Shown here in pieces: positions 43,516 to 52,655 of a DNA stretch of 64,000 nt. Location: assembly GCF_900290195.1 (NCBI RefSeq), contig NZ_OLMF01000004.1:1832943-1896942 (forward strand), in the 5' to 3' direction. The position numbers and the translations under genes were made by a program. Below the pieces are notes generated by a model. It had not been told where the DNA came from, searched no databases, and was given only the letters and a program-made list of their open reading frames with translations. Numbering within the stretch: position 1 is the stretch's first letter; every line of letters starts with the position of its first letter. This DNA comes from Anaerococcus marasmi. GTDB taxonomy: Bacteria > Bacillota > Clostridia > Tissierellales > Peptoniphilaceae.

Positions 43516-44790
43516 ATGAATAGTTTAGAATTTAGTAAAGATTTAATAAAATTTATTGATGATAGTCCAGTTTCCTATTATGCAGTAGAAAATGCTCGTA
43601 AGATATTAAAGGAAAAGGGCTACACAGAACTTTTTGAAAATGAAAAGTGGGATATTAAGGAAAAGGGCAAATATTTTGTAGTTCGTGACGGGACTGCTCT
43701 TTTTGCCATAAATCTCGGAAAAGATTTAAGAGATGGCTTTGATATAATTGGTTCCCACACAGAAAGTCCAACTTTTAAAGTAAAATCCAATCCTGAAATG
43801 GCAGAAAATGGATATCTCAAGCTAAATGTTGAAGCATATGGAGGGATGATTTATTCGACATGGCTTGATAGGACTTTATCACTTGCGGGAAAAGTAGTTT
43901 ATGAAAAAGAAGTCAAGCTATTATCTAGTCTAATAAATATAGATAAGGACCTTCTAACAATACCAAATGCTGCAATTCATATGAATAGGGCTGTAAACAA
44001 GGACTTTTCTTACAATCCACAGGACAATTTGTATCCTATCATTACTACTATCAAAGATAGGGCCCAAAAGGACGGCTACATTCAAAAGCTTATAGGAGAA
44101 GAGCTAGGAATTGACCCAAAATCCATAATAGATTATGATTTATCCTTATACGATAGACAAAAAGGAACAATTATAAATGACATGTATCAGATAGGTAGAA
44201 TTGACAACCTAGGATCTGTCCACGCCTCTCTTATGGCCTTTGTAAATGCTGATTCTACAAAGACAAATGCCTTAATTTTAAATGATAACGAGGAGATTGG
44301 TTCAAGGACAAGAACAGGGGCCTTCTCACCATTTTTAGGAGATTGCCTAAAGAGATTTACCCTTTTAAGTGGAGGAAATGAGGAAGATTATCAAATAGCA
44401 ATTGAAAACTCATTTTTGATAAGTGCTGACCAAGCTCACGCAATCCATCCAAACTTCAAAGGAATCTCTGACCCAACTAACGAAGTTAGGATGAATGAGG
44501 GACTTGTGATAAAAATTGCAGCAAATGGTGCCTATAGTACAAATATCGAAAGCAAGGCAAGAATTATTAAAATTGCAAGAGACTTAGGCTTAAAGCTTCA
44601 AACTTTCCATAATAGAAACGACAAACAAGGTGGTTCAACTATTGGTCCAATAGCTTCAGCAAATTTGGGTATAAGAAGTATAGATGTAGGCGAGCCTATC
44701 CTTGCCATGCATTCTATAAGAGAGCTTGGAGGAACCTATGATCACTTTGACGCTTATAAGATTTATAAAAGATTTTACGAGGAGGATTAG
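43516..44790 (+). CDS. M18-family aminopeptidase (ApeB/DNPEP-type)
   Basis: A 424-residue zinc aminopeptidase. Metal ligands and catalytic residues are in IGSHTESPTFKVK, LNDNEEIGSRTRTGA, ISADQAHAIHPNF and LAMHSIRELGG. M18 enzymes prefer acidic N-terminal residues. The DUF77-type gene begins at the next base, within one operon. A second, more diverged M18 gene lies at 60353-61735; this one is closer to the classic aspartyl aminopeptidase. Confidence 0.92.
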   Translation: MNSLEFSKDLIKFIDDSPVSYYAVENARKILKEKGYTELFENEKWDIKEKGKYFVVRDGTALFAINLGKDLRDGFDIIGSHTESPTFKVKSNPEMAENGYLKLNVEAYGGMIYSTWLDRTLSLAGKVVYEKEVKLLSSLINIDKDLLTIPNAAIHMNRAVNKDFSYNPQDNLYPIITTIKDRAQKDGYIQKLIGEELGIDPKSIIDYDLSLYDRQKGTIINDMYQIGRIDNLGSVHASLMAFVNADSTKTNALILNDNEEIGSRTRTGAFSPFLGDCLKRFTLLSGGNEEDYQIAIENSFLISADQAHAIHPNFKGISDPTNEVRMNEGLVIKIAANGAYSTNIESKARIIKIARDLGLKLQTFHNRNDKQGGSTIGPIASANLGIRSIDVGEPILAMHSIRELGGTYDHFDAYKIYKRFYEED

Positions 44791-45087
44791 ATGGCAGTAG
44801 TAGAAGTATGCCTAATACCAATAGGAACAAAAGAAACATCAGTAAGCAAATACGTAGCAGAAGCAGAGAAAATCCTAATGGCAGAAGGTGTAAAATATAA
44901 ACTAAACCCTATGGGAACAGTGATAGAAGCAGATGCCGACAAGGCACTTGAAGTTATCAGAAAAATGCAAGAATCTGTCTTTGATAAAGGGGCAGATAGG
45001 GTGTATTCTGTAATCAAAATGGACGATAGAAGAGATAAAAACGCAAGTATGGAACAAAAAATCAAATCAGTAGAAGATAAACTATAA
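44791..45087 (+). CDS. MTH1187/YkoF-like thiamine-binding protein (DUF77)
   Basis: A 98-residue ferredoxin-like protein: AVVEVCLIPIGTKETSVSKY at the start and YKLNPMGTVIEADADKALE in the middle are the DUF77 signature. Members form tetramers and some bind thiamine. The ATG follows GAGGAGG and directly abuts the M18 stop. A strong terminator follows, so it is not co-transcribed with the peptide transporter. Confidence 0.85.
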   Translation: MAVVEVCLIPIGTKETSVSKYVAEAEKILMAEGVKYKLNPMGTVIEADADKALEVIRKMQESVFDKGADRVYSVIKMDDRRDKNASMEQKIKSVEDKL

Positions 45088-45093
45088 ATCAGG

Positions 45094-45124
45094 AATGAAC
45101 CCTCTAGTGGTTCATTCTTTTTTT
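45094..45124 (+). terminator. Terminator after the DUF77 gene
   Basis: GAATGAACC and GGTTCATTC pair around CTCTAGT, followed by seven T. Confidence 0.88.
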
Positions 45125-45133
45125 GAAAAAATC

Positions 45134-45162
45134 TTGTTATAAATTTAACTATTTGTTACAAT
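45134..45162 (+). promoter_or_regulatory. Promoter of the peptide transporter operon
   Basis: TTGTTA (45134-45139) and TACAAT (45157-45162) are 17 bp apart, with an extended -10 TG. Confidence 0.65.
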
Positions 45163-45174
45163 AATAGTAAATAA

Positions 45175-45296
45175 TGTTGGATAGATGCTGGTAAATTTTT
45201 TGTAATTAAATAGTCAAATCTAGGTGGTGTTTATAGCTTAAGATAAAATTTCTACCTAGATTAGCTCATATGGTTATGAATAGGGATTTGCCAACA
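45175..45296 (+). ncRNA. Structured 5' leader of the peptide transporter operon, class unknown
   Basis: TGTTGG (45175-45180) pairs with CCAACA (45291-45296), closing a domain. Inside, AATCTAGGT (45217-45225) pairs perfectly with ACCTAGATT (45254-45262), extended by TTTAT/ATAAA; TCATA/TATGA (45266-45279) makes a small tetraloop hairpin. A closing stem with internal hairpins is riboswitch-like. It matches no class I know, and no terminator stem is obvious before the ribosome site. Confidence 0.4.
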
Positions 45297-45319
45297 CAGA
45301 GAAAATTCTAGGAGGAATT

Positions 45320-46831
45320 ATGAAAAAGAGAAACATATTCGTAAGCCTTGCCCTTGCAGGTCTTTTGCTTACTTCTTGCGGTAATAAGGATACGAAGGAA
45401 AATGCAGAAACTAGCGATAAGCCACTTAAAGTAGCCATGTATACAGAAATCGATTCTCTCGATCCTTTCAATGCTACTGCAGGAGATACCAAGACTATCA
45501 TGGATCAAGTCTTTGATGGACTCTTCGATGTGGATGAAGATGGAAATCTAGTTCCTGACCTTTGTGAATCTTACGAGATAAGTGGAGATGGCCTTACTTA
45601 TGATTTCAAATTAAAAGAAGGGGTCAAATTCCACAATGATAAGGACTTTACTGCAGATGATGTCTACTACACTTATGATATCCTAGCAGGACTAACAAGC
45701 GGAGAGCCAAAGTCTTCTAAGTTTGCCCAAATAGAATCAATGGAAGTAGTATCTCCTACAGAAATTAAAATCAAACTAAAGGAAAAATCTAATTCCTTTA
45801 TTTTCTTAAATACCCAACCAATAGTTCAAAAAGACTATGAGGACAATCAGACAAAGCCAATAGGAACTGGTCCCTTCGAGTTTGTTTCCTACACACCAGG
45901 TGAGGGAATGAAGCTAAAAAGATTTGACGACTATCACAGAAAAGACCACCTTGCGAAGTTTGCTGACGTAGAGATTTTAAGAATTGCCGACAGACAAACC
46001 CTAATCATGGCCCTAAATAACAAGGACGTAGACCTTGCTACAGGACTTACTAATGATGAGCTAAGCCAAATAGAAGAAACTTGTGATATCCATTCCTTCC
46101 CACAAAACTTAGTTCAAGTCCTAGGTCTTAATAACGATGTTAAACCTTTCGATGATATGAGGGTAAGGCAAGCTATTGCCTACGCAATCGATAAGGATGA
46201 GATCATAAACACAGCAGCAGGTGGCAGGGCAAGTAAGCTTGTATCAAACTTCTCCCCAGCCCTTAAAGAATACTACAATGATATGGAAGAAAAATACCCA
46301 TACAATCCAGAAAAGGCCAAGGAACTTCTAAAAGAAGCAGGTCTTGAGGATGGATTTTCTGTAAAACTAACTGTGCCAAGTGATTACAAATATCATATGG
46401 ACACAGCAGAATTAATCCAAGCCCAACTAGGCAAGGTAGGAATTGATGTAACACTTGATCCAATCGAGTTTTCTACTTGGCTAAGCAAGGTATACAAGGA
46501 TAAGGACTATGAGGCTACAGTTTCAGGCTTTATAGGCTATGTTGATCCAATCAGAGTAATCGATAGATATGTATCAACTAATGACAAAAACTTCATTAAC
46601 TACAAGTCAGAAGCCTATGACGAGGCTATAAAGGCAGCCCAAAGTGCAGATACTGAGGAAGATATAATCCAAAATGTAAAAGAAGCCCAAGAATTTATGG
46701 CAGAAGATGCAGGATCAGTCTTCTTAACAGACCCTGACAACAACCAAGCTCTAAACAAGGACCTTACAGGACTTAAGTCCTATCCAGTACAAAAGATAAA
46801 TCTAGAGGATATAGAAAAGAAAAATGACTAA
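45320..46831 (+). CDS. Peptide/nickel-type ABC transporter substrate-binding lipoprotein
   Basis: A 503-residue family 5 solute-binding protein. Lipobox LLTSC puts the lipid on Cys20. EIDSLDPFNATAGDT, YTYDILAGL and MRVRQAIAYAIDKDEI are typical of the DppA/OppA/NikA group. It heads a five-gene transporter operon. Substrate (di- or oligopeptide, metal chelate, glutathione) cannot be assigned. Start follows AGGAGG. Confidence 0.9.
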   Translation: MKKRNIFVSLALAGLLLTSCGNKDTKENAETSDKPLKVAMYTEIDSLDPFNATAGDTKTIMDQVFDGLFDVDEDGNLVPDLCESYEISGDGLTYDFKLKEGVKFHNDKDFTADDVYYTYDILAGLTSGEPKSSKFAQIESMEVVSPTEIKIKLKEKSNSFIFLNTQPIVQKDYEDNQTKPIGTGPFEFVSYTPGEGMKLKRFDDYHRKDHLAKFADVEILRIADRQTLIMALNNKDVDLATGLTNDELSQIEETCDIHSFPQNLVQVLGLNNDVKPFDDMRVRQAIAYAIDKDEIINTAAGGRASKLVSNFSPALKEYYNDMEEKYPYNPEKAKELLKEAGLEDGFSVKLTVPSDYKYHMDTAELIQAQLGKVGIDVTLDPIEFSTWLSKVYKDKDYEATVSGFIGYVDPIRVIDRYVSTNDKNFINYKSEAYDEAIKAAQSADTEEDIIQNVKEAQEFMAEDAGSVFLTDPDNNQALNKDLTGLKSYPVQKINLEDIEKKND

Positions 46832-47771
46832 AGCAATTGTAAAAAAGCTCTTGTCTATAATATTGACTTTGTTTTTTGTATCTGTCCTAATATTTCTAGT
46901 ATTTCAAATAATTCCAGGTAACCCTGCCGAAATAATACTAGGAACAGAGGCAGATCCAGCCCAGATAAAGGCTCTCGAAAGGGAGCTTGGGCTTGATAAG
47001 TCAATGTTTCAAAGATATATATCCTGGATAGGAGGGCTTTTGAGATTAGATATGGGAGAAAGCCTTAAGTACAGGATGCCTGTAAGCACACTCTTTCTAA
47101 GAAAGCTTCCAGTAACCCTAACCCTAACTCTTTACTCCCTAATCCTATCGATAATAATAGCAATCCCACTTTCAATTCAAATCACCTTGAAGTCTGATAA
47201 GTGGTATTCATCAATCATTACGGCTATAACCCAACTTGGTATTTCCATACCTTCATTTTGGTTGGCCTTTTTGCTAATTTATGTATTTGCAGTAAAGCTT
47301 GATATATTTGATACCCTCTCCTACAATGCCATGGCGGGAGGCTTCTTTGAGAGACTTAAGAGCTTCTTTCTTCCTTCCCTTGCCATAGCCATACCTAATA
47401 TTGCTACCATAATTAGATATATGCAGGCGGCAATCTTAGATGAAATCAACAAGGACTATGTAAGAACAGCGAGGATGAAGGGGATGACCCTTAAGGAAAT
47501 CTTATACAAACACGTTCTAAAAAACGCCCTAATTCCTGTAATTACAGTAATAGGAATGAGTCTTACATCAAGTGTTGGAGGATCTTTAATCATAGAAAAT
47601 GTTTTCGCCCTACCGGGGATTGGCTCTTTGATAGTAGCATCTATCTCATCGAGAGACTTTCCTTTGATCCAGTCAGTCGTAATAGCTGTGGCCTTCTTGG
47701 TAATTTTTATAAACTTCATCATAGACATAGCCTACGGCCTAATTGACCCAAGAATAAGAGGTGGAAAATGA
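46824..47771 (+). CDS. Peptide ABC transporter permease (DppB/OppB type)
   Basis: A 315-residue inner permease with six membrane segments and the EAA-loop region DYVRTARMKGMTLKEILYKH. FQIIPGNPAEIILG at the start is the DppB-class signature. It overlaps the binding-protein gene by 8 bp and its partner by 4 bp. Confidence 0.92.
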   Translation: MTKAIVKKLLSIILTLFFVSVLIFLVFQIIPGNPAEIILGTEADPAQIKALERELGLDKSMFQRYISWIGGLLRLDMGESLKYRMPVSTLFLRKLPVTLTLTLYSLILSIIIAIPLSIQITLKSDKWYSSIITAITQLGISIPSFWLAFLLIYVFAVKLDIFDTLSYNAMAGGFFERLKSFFLPSLAIAIPNIATIIRYMQAAILDEINKDYVRTARMKGMTLKEILYKHVLKNALIPVITVIGMSLTSSVGGSLIIENVFALPGIGSLIVASISSRDFPLIQSVVIAVAFLVIFINFIIDIAYGLIDPRIRGGK

Positions 47772-48586
47772 TAAAGAATAACAAAATAACAATTAATATA
47801 GGAAAATTTATCATAGGCTTCTACTTTTTAGTCTTTATCGTATCCATATTTTGGACTCCCTATGATCCAAATGCCATCGAGACTAGCCAGAAACTTTTAT
47901 CTCCAAGCCTCGCCCATCCCTTTGGGACTGATAATATGGGTAGAGACATCCTATCAAGACTTATGGAAGGAAGTAAGTACGCCATAGTTCTTTCCTTTGG
48001 GACGGTAGGACTTGCCCTAATCCTAGGTTCTATTATAGGAGCTTGTGCAGGTTATTTTGGAGGAAGGGTTGACGAGATCCTCATGCGTTTTATAGATTCC
48101 CTTATGGCCTTTCCTGGAATACTTTTTGCCATGATGCTGGTATCTGTATTTGGTTCAGGCTTAATTAATACAATTTTTGCTATAGGAATCATGTCTATTC
48201 CTTATTTTGCAAGAGTTGTAAGAAGTGGCTTCCTCCAAGTTAAAAACGCCCAGTTCGTAAAATCAGCTGTAGTAAAGGGAGCAGGACCTGTCTATATAGC
48301 TATAAATCACATCATGCCTAATATCAAAAACCAAGTCATGGTTGCCATAGTCCTTTCCATATCCCAAGCCATCCTTGCAGAAAGTGGATTGTCCTACCTA
48401 GGTCTTGGAGTTAGGCCGCCAGATCCATCTTGGGGAAGGATGCTAAAGGAGAGCCAAATTTACTTTAACCAGGCCCCTTATTATTTTATAGCGACAGGAA
48501 TTTGTCTAAGCCTCTTGGTTTTAGGATTTACCCTCTATGGAGAGAAGTTTAGAAATGAAAGATTAAAGGAGAAGGCAGAAAGATGA
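47768..48586 (+). CDS. Peptide ABC transporter permease (DppC/OppC type)
   Basis: A 272-residue permease. HPFGTDNMGRDILSRLMEG near residue 50 is the DppC signature, and FVKSAVVKGAGPVYIAINH is the coupling loop. It overlaps the first permease and the ATPase gene by 4 bp each. Confidence 0.92.
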   Translation: MIKNNKITINIGKFIIGFYFLVFIVSIFWTPYDPNAIETSQKLLSPSLAHPFGTDNMGRDILSRLMEGSKYAIVLSFGTVGLALILGSIIGACAGYFGGRVDEILMRFIDSLMAFPGILFAMMLVSVFGSGLINTIFAIGIMSIPYFARVVRSGFLQVKNAQFVKSAVVKGAGPVYIAINHIMPNIKNQVMVAIVLSISQAILAESGLSYLGLGVRPPDPSWGRMLKESQIYFNQAPYYFIATGICLSLLVLGFTLYGEKFRNERLKEKAER

Positions 48587-49554
48587 AATTATTAGAAGTA
48601 AAAGACCTTACGGTAGCCTTTCCCACAGAAAATGGGGATAAGAACGCAGTAAATCACCTATCCTTTGATCTTCATGAAAATGACTTCGTGGGTCTTGTAG
48701 GAGAAAGTGGCTGTGGCAAGACCGTTGCTACCCAAACCATCCTAGGAATCCAGGCCCAAGCGGCCTTAGTTAAGTCAGGGTCAGTTAAGCTAAGGGACAT
48801 AGAAGTTCTGGGCTTAAGTGATAAGGAGTGGAAGAAGTACAGGTCACGTAACATAGCAACAGTCTTTCAAGAGCCAGGCTCCGCCCTAAATCCCTTGATG
48901 AAGGTCGGTAAGCAAATCGAAGAAGTCCTTAAGATCCACTATGATTTTGATAAGGAAAAAAGAAAGAAACTTGTCCTAGAAACTATGGAAAAATGTGGGC
49001 TAAAAGATGTAGAAAGCCTCTATAATAAGTATCCCCACGAGCTATCTGGAGGAATGCAACAAAGGATAATCATAGCTATGAGCCTTATAGCAAATCCCAA
49101 TGTCCTTATAGCAGATGAGCCGACTACAGCCCTTGATGCCAAGGTCCAAGCCCAGATTATAGATCTCTTCAAAGAAATCTCTATGATCTACAAGGGAGCT
49201 ATAGTTTTTATTAGCCATGACCTTAACTTAATAGAGCGAATCTCAAAGACTGTAATGATAATGTATGCGGGAAGGATTGTCGAAAGAGGGAAGACAAGCG
49301 ATGTAATAGCAAATCCCCTCCATCCTTATACTAGGGCCCTCCTAAAGGCTGTGCCAAACTTTAGAAAAAGAGGAGAGAAGCTATACAATATCAAAGGCCA
49401 TGTTCCAGACCTTAAAAATAGGCCTAACACAGGCTGTCCTTTCGCCGACAGATGTGACCATGTTATGGATATTTGTAGGGAAAGCTTCCCAGAAACAACG
49501 AGAGAAGGGGACCACGAGGTAAACTGTCATCTTTATGGAGGAAACAATGGATGA
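48583..49554 (+). CDS. Peptide ABC transporter ATPase (DppD/OppD type)
   Basis: A 323-residue ATPase. Walker A GESGCGKTVATQTIL, signature LSGGMQQRIIIAMSL, Walker B VLIADEPTTALD. The C-terminal oligopeptide extension holds CPFADRCDHVMDIC, the Cys pattern that binds an Fe-S cluster in relatives. It works with the second ATPase as a heterodimer. Confidence 0.93.
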   Translation: MKLLEVKDLTVAFPTENGDKNAVNHLSFDLHENDFVGLVGESGCGKTVATQTILGIQAQAALVKSGSVKLRDIEVLGLSDKEWKKYRSRNIATVFQEPGSALNPLMKVGKQIEEVLKIHYDFDKEKRKKLVLETMEKCGLKDVESLYNKYPHELSGGMQQRIIIAMSLIANPNVLIADEPTTALDAKVQAQIIDLFKEISMIYKGAIVFISHDLNLIERISKTVMIMYAGRIVERGKTSDVIANPLHPYTRALLKAVPNFRKRGEKLYNIKGHVPDLKNRPNTGCPFADRCDHVMDICRESFPETTREGDHEVNCHLYGGNNG

Positions 49555-50320
49555 GATTTTAAGAATTGATCATATTACAAAAATCTTCAAGGATTCCTCC
49601 CTGCTTTTTAGGAAAAAAGATAAAGTCGCCCTAGATGATGTAAGTTTTGCTGTAAAAAAGGGCGAAATCTTTGGCCTTGTAGGAGAAAGCGGATCTGGTA
49701 AGACTACTCTGTCAAATATTATCCTAAGGCTAGTCAAAGAAACTAGTGGGTCGATTTACTTTAAGGATAAGGATATTAGTAAATTCACCAAGGAAGAGCT
49801 TAAGGAATACAGGAAAAATGTCCAAGTGGTCTTCCAAAATCCCTACCAAGCTCTTAATCCCAAAAAGACTATAGGCTTTTCCCTAAGGGAAATCCTTAAA
49901 ATCCACGACCTCTATGAGGATGGAGGAGAGGAGAAGATAAGGGAAATACTTGAAGAAATCGAGATGGAAGTAGACGTCCTAGACTATCTTCCTAGTAAGC
50001 TTTCTGGAGGACAGAAACAGAGGATTGCTATAGCCGCAGCCCTTCTTATAGATCCTGAGTTTCTTATAATAGACGAGGGAGTAAGCGCACTTGATGTAAG
50101 TATCCAGGCCCAAATCCTAAATCTTATCAAAGAACTTCAAGATATCCACCAATTTACTACATTTTTCATATCCCACGACCTTAATGTAATAGCCTATCTA
50201 TCAGATAGGATAGGGGTCCTCTACAATGGGAAATTGGTAGATCTCTTCAAGACAGAAGATATAGGAAAAGAAGAAAGGGCAGACTATACCAAGGAGCTTT
50301 TTAAGGCTATTAGAATTTAA
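49547..50320 (+). CDS. Peptide ABC transporter ATPase (DppF/OppF type)
   Basis: A 257-residue ATPase. Walker A GESGSGKTTLSNIIL, signature LSGGQKQRIAIAAAL, Walker B FLIIDEGVSALD. It lacks the Cys-rich C-terminal extension of its partner. ATG 49547 follows GGAGG and overlaps the previous gene by 8 bp. Last gene of the operon. Confidence 0.92.
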   Translation: MDEILRIDHITKIFKDSSLLFRKKDKVALDDVSFAVKKGEIFGLVGESGSGKTTLSNIILRLVKETSGSIYFKDKDISKFTKEELKEYRKNVQVVFQNPYQALNPKKTIGFSLREILKIHDLYEDGGEEKIREILEEIEMEVDVLDYLPSKLSGGQKQRIAIAAALLIDPEFLIIDEGVSALDVSIQAQILNLIKELQDIHQFTTFFISHDLNVIAYLSDRIGVLYNGKLVDLFKTEDIGKEERADYTKELFKAIRI

Positions 50321-50389
50321 GAAAATATAGACTATTCTATGAAGAAAAGATAAATTTAATATTCTAGCTTTTTTAGAGATAAATAAGCA

Positions 50390-50433
50390 AAACAAAACGA
50401 GGTCTTAGAAATTTGTTTCTTGGGACCTCGTTA
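50390..50433 (-). terminator. Terminator after trpP
   Basis: On the minus strand, AACGAGGTC and GACCTCGTT form a perfect 9-bp stem followed by TTGTTTTG. It also closes the transporter operon region from the other side. Confidence 0.75.
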
Positions 50434-50439
50434 TTCTCT

Positions 50440-50934
50440 TCAAATCATTTTTTCTATTTTCTTGTAAGCATTCATAAGCATCAAGCCAAAAATCGAATTA
50501 ACTACCATAGCTACGAGAACTACTGGAAGGGATGGGACAAATAGATTCATTTGTTTAGTTATACCTAAAGCTAGAAGCAAAAATAATACTCCGCTTAGGA
50601 GGGTGCCGAAGGCGTAGATAAAGACTGTTTGGTATTTGTTTAAGCTTTTGCCAAATTTTTGGATAAGAAAAAATATTGTTACAGCTACTATAATTTTTTC
50701 TATAAAATTTGGTATTTGTCCTCCAGGAAAGCTTGTTGTAAGAGCGCTCATTATCCCACCCGCTACTCCAATAAGGATAGCCTCCTTGATATCACCTGCT
50801 ATGATAAGGGATATAAACATCATGGATAAGAGAAAGTCAGGTTTTACTCCTCCAAAGATTGGTGGGACCAAAAAGTGCATTACAAGTCCAAGTGCCATAA
50901 ATATTGCCGATATAGTTAAGTTTCTAGTTTTCAT
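50440..50934 (-). CDS. trpP: Tryptophan transporter TrpP
   Basis: A 164-residue membrane protein with five to six hydrophobic segments. MKTRNLTISAIFMALGLVMH and GGVKPDFLLSMMFISLI fit the TrpP family. The T-box leader upstream carries a Trp (UGG) specifier, which ties the gene to tryptophan supply independently of the protein similarity. It is monocistronic. Confidence 0.88.
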   Translation of the reverse strand: MKTRNLTISAIFMALGLVMHFLVPPIFGGVKPDFLLSMMFISLIIAGDIKEAILIGVAGGIMSALTTSFPGGQIPNFIEKIIVAVTIFFLIQKFGKSLNKYQTVFIYAFGTLLSGVLFLLLALGITKQMNLFVPSLPVVLVAMVVNSIFGLMLMNAYKKIEKMI

Positions 50935-50948
50935 AATTTCCTCCTAAT

Positions 50949-51160
50949 AAAAAAAGCCCGCTCCATATAGGAGCGAGCATAGGCCCACGGTGCCATCCTT
51001 CTTGCCTTACTAAGGCGCTTTAGATACATACATATCCTATCCCTGTAAGGTGGGAAGACCCGCCGGCTACTAGATTCACCATTGATCTGATAGATCCATT
51101 CACAAGTTAAAATCCAGAAATTCTCATCAACCATTTCCTTTCTGTAGGTCTTTTAATCTT
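50949..51160 (-). ncRNA. T-box leader, Trp specificity, controlling trpP
   Basis: On the minus strand, GGATGGCACCGTGGG (50984-50998) is the T-box sequence that pairs with the tRNA acceptor end. It is followed by a terminator stem (GCTCGCTCC, TATAT, GGAGCGGGC, then T7; 50949-50978). In Stem I the specifier loop reads GAA-TGG-A, with the UGG codon at 51096-51098. Uncharged tRNA-Trp would stabilise the antiterminator and turn trpP on. Confidence 0.92.
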
Positions 51161-51194
51161 CTTACTACTTCTATCTACGATTATTATTGTTATA

Positions 51195-51223
51195 ATTATA
51201 AAGCTATTTTAAACTTTTGTCAA
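51195..51223 (-). promoter_or_regulatory. trpP/T-box promoter, perfect consensus
   Basis: On the minus strand, TTGACA and TATAAT are 17 bp apart. It begins six bases from the end of the purine permease gene. Confidence 0.88.
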
Positions 51224-51228
51224 ATATT

Positions 51229-52542
51229 CTAGAAAAGTGGCAATAGATATCTTAGGATAAATACTAGTGAAAGTACATAAACTAGTGGTGAAACTTCCTT
51301 GCCCTTTCCTGTTAGAAGCTTAATTAGTGCATAAGAGATCATTCCAAATGATATACCTTCTGCTATAGAATATGTTAGTGGCATCATTAGGATTGTCATG
51401 AAGGCTGGGAAGGCTTCTGATATATCTGAGAAGTCAATATCCACAACTGTAGTAATCATGAATAATCCTACTGTAACTAAGGCTGCCGCTGTAGCTGAAG
51501 CTGGTATTATTGAAAATACTGGAAAGAAGAAGGCTGCAATTACAAAGCATACTGCTGTAGCAAGGGCTGTAAGGCCAGTTCTTCCACCTTCTGCAACTCC
51601 TGATGATGATTCAACGAAAGTTGTTACTGTACTTGTTCCAACCATAGATCCTAGTGTAGTTCCTATAGCATCTGATAAAAGTGCCTTTTTAATCTCTGGT
51701 AAGTTTCCATCCTCATCGAGCATATCTGCCTTAGTAGCAACTCCTGTAAGTGTTCCTAGAGTGTCGAAAATATCGACAAAGAGGAAGGAGAAGAGTACTG
51801 AGAACATTTCAAGTGAGAATACACTTGAAAAGTCTAGCTTAAAAAATACTGGTGCAATTGATGGTGGTAGACTTACTATATGAGAGTCAGGAAAGTGGGT
51901 TACGCCGAGGACTAGTGAGAGAATTGTAGATACTAAGATTCCCCATAACAAGGCTCCCTTAACCTTTCTTGCTGTAAGAACTACCATTATGATAAGTGCA
52001 AAGAAAAAGATAAATCCATTTGCATTAGTTAACTCTCCAAGAGATAGTGAGATATCGCCGACCTTTAGGATTCCTGCATTTAGTAGACCGATTTCTGCGA
52101 TAAATAAACCGATACCTACTGACACTGCCTTTTTGAGGTTAATAGGAATTGAATTAAAGATAGCTTCTCTGACACCTACGAAAGATAAAAGTAAGAATAT
52201 AAGGCCTTCTAAAAATACTGCTGTGAGTGCGAATTGCCAAGTTTTTCCCATTTGCATAACAACTGTGTAGGTAAAGAAAGCATTAAGTCCCATACCTGCT
52301 GATAGACCAAATGGAAGATTGGCATAAAAAGCCATAAATAGCATTGCTATCACGCTTGCGATGATAGTGCCTGTAAAAACTGCTCCGTAATCCATACCGG
52401 ATTCTGATAGAATCTGAGGATTTACTGCTAGAATATATGACATGGTCATAAATGTAGTAATACCTGCCATTATTTCTGTTCTAGTGTCTGTACCATGCTT
52501 TTTTAGTTTAAAAGCTTTTTCGAAAAATGAATTTTCTGCCAT
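51229..52542 (-). CDS. NCS2/AzgA-family purine permease (guanine/hypoxanthine type)
   Basis: A 437-residue polytopic transporter of the AzgA/PbuG branch. EIMAGITTFMTMSYILAVNP, GLSAGMGLNAFFTYTVV and VDIFDTLGTLTGVATKAD are its signatures. It imports hypoxanthine, guanine or related purines. No purine riboswitch is visible in the 110-bp leader. It may feed the xanthine pathway elsewhere in the window. Confidence 0.9.
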   Translation of the reverse strand: MAENSFFEKAFKLKKHGTDTRTEIMAGITTFMTMSYILAVNPQILSESGMDYGAVFTGTIIASVIAMLFMAFYANLPFGLSAGMGLNAFFTYTVVMQMGKTWQFALTAVFLEGLIFLLLSFVGVREAIFNSIPINLKKAVSVGIGLFIAEIGLLNAGILKVGDISLSLGELTNANGFIFFFALIIMVVLTARKVKGALLWGILVSTILSLVLGVTHFPDSHIVSLPPSIAPVFFKLDFSSVFSLEMFSVLFSFLFVDIFDTLGTLTGVATKADMLDEDGNLPEIKKALLSDAIGTTLGSMVGTSTVTTFVESSSGVAEGGRTGLTALATAVCFVIAAFFFPVFSIIPASATAAALVTVGLFMITTVVDIDFSDISEAFPAFMTILMMPLTYSIAEGISFGMISYALIKLLTGKGKEVSPLVYVLSLVFILRYLLPLF

Positions 52543-52655
52543 TTTTTCCTCCCTTATTTATGATACACATCTATTATATACTTAAATTACATAAATTCAT
52601 ATTTTCCCCTTTTAATTTATTAAAATCTATCTTATAATATAATAAGGAGGACGTT

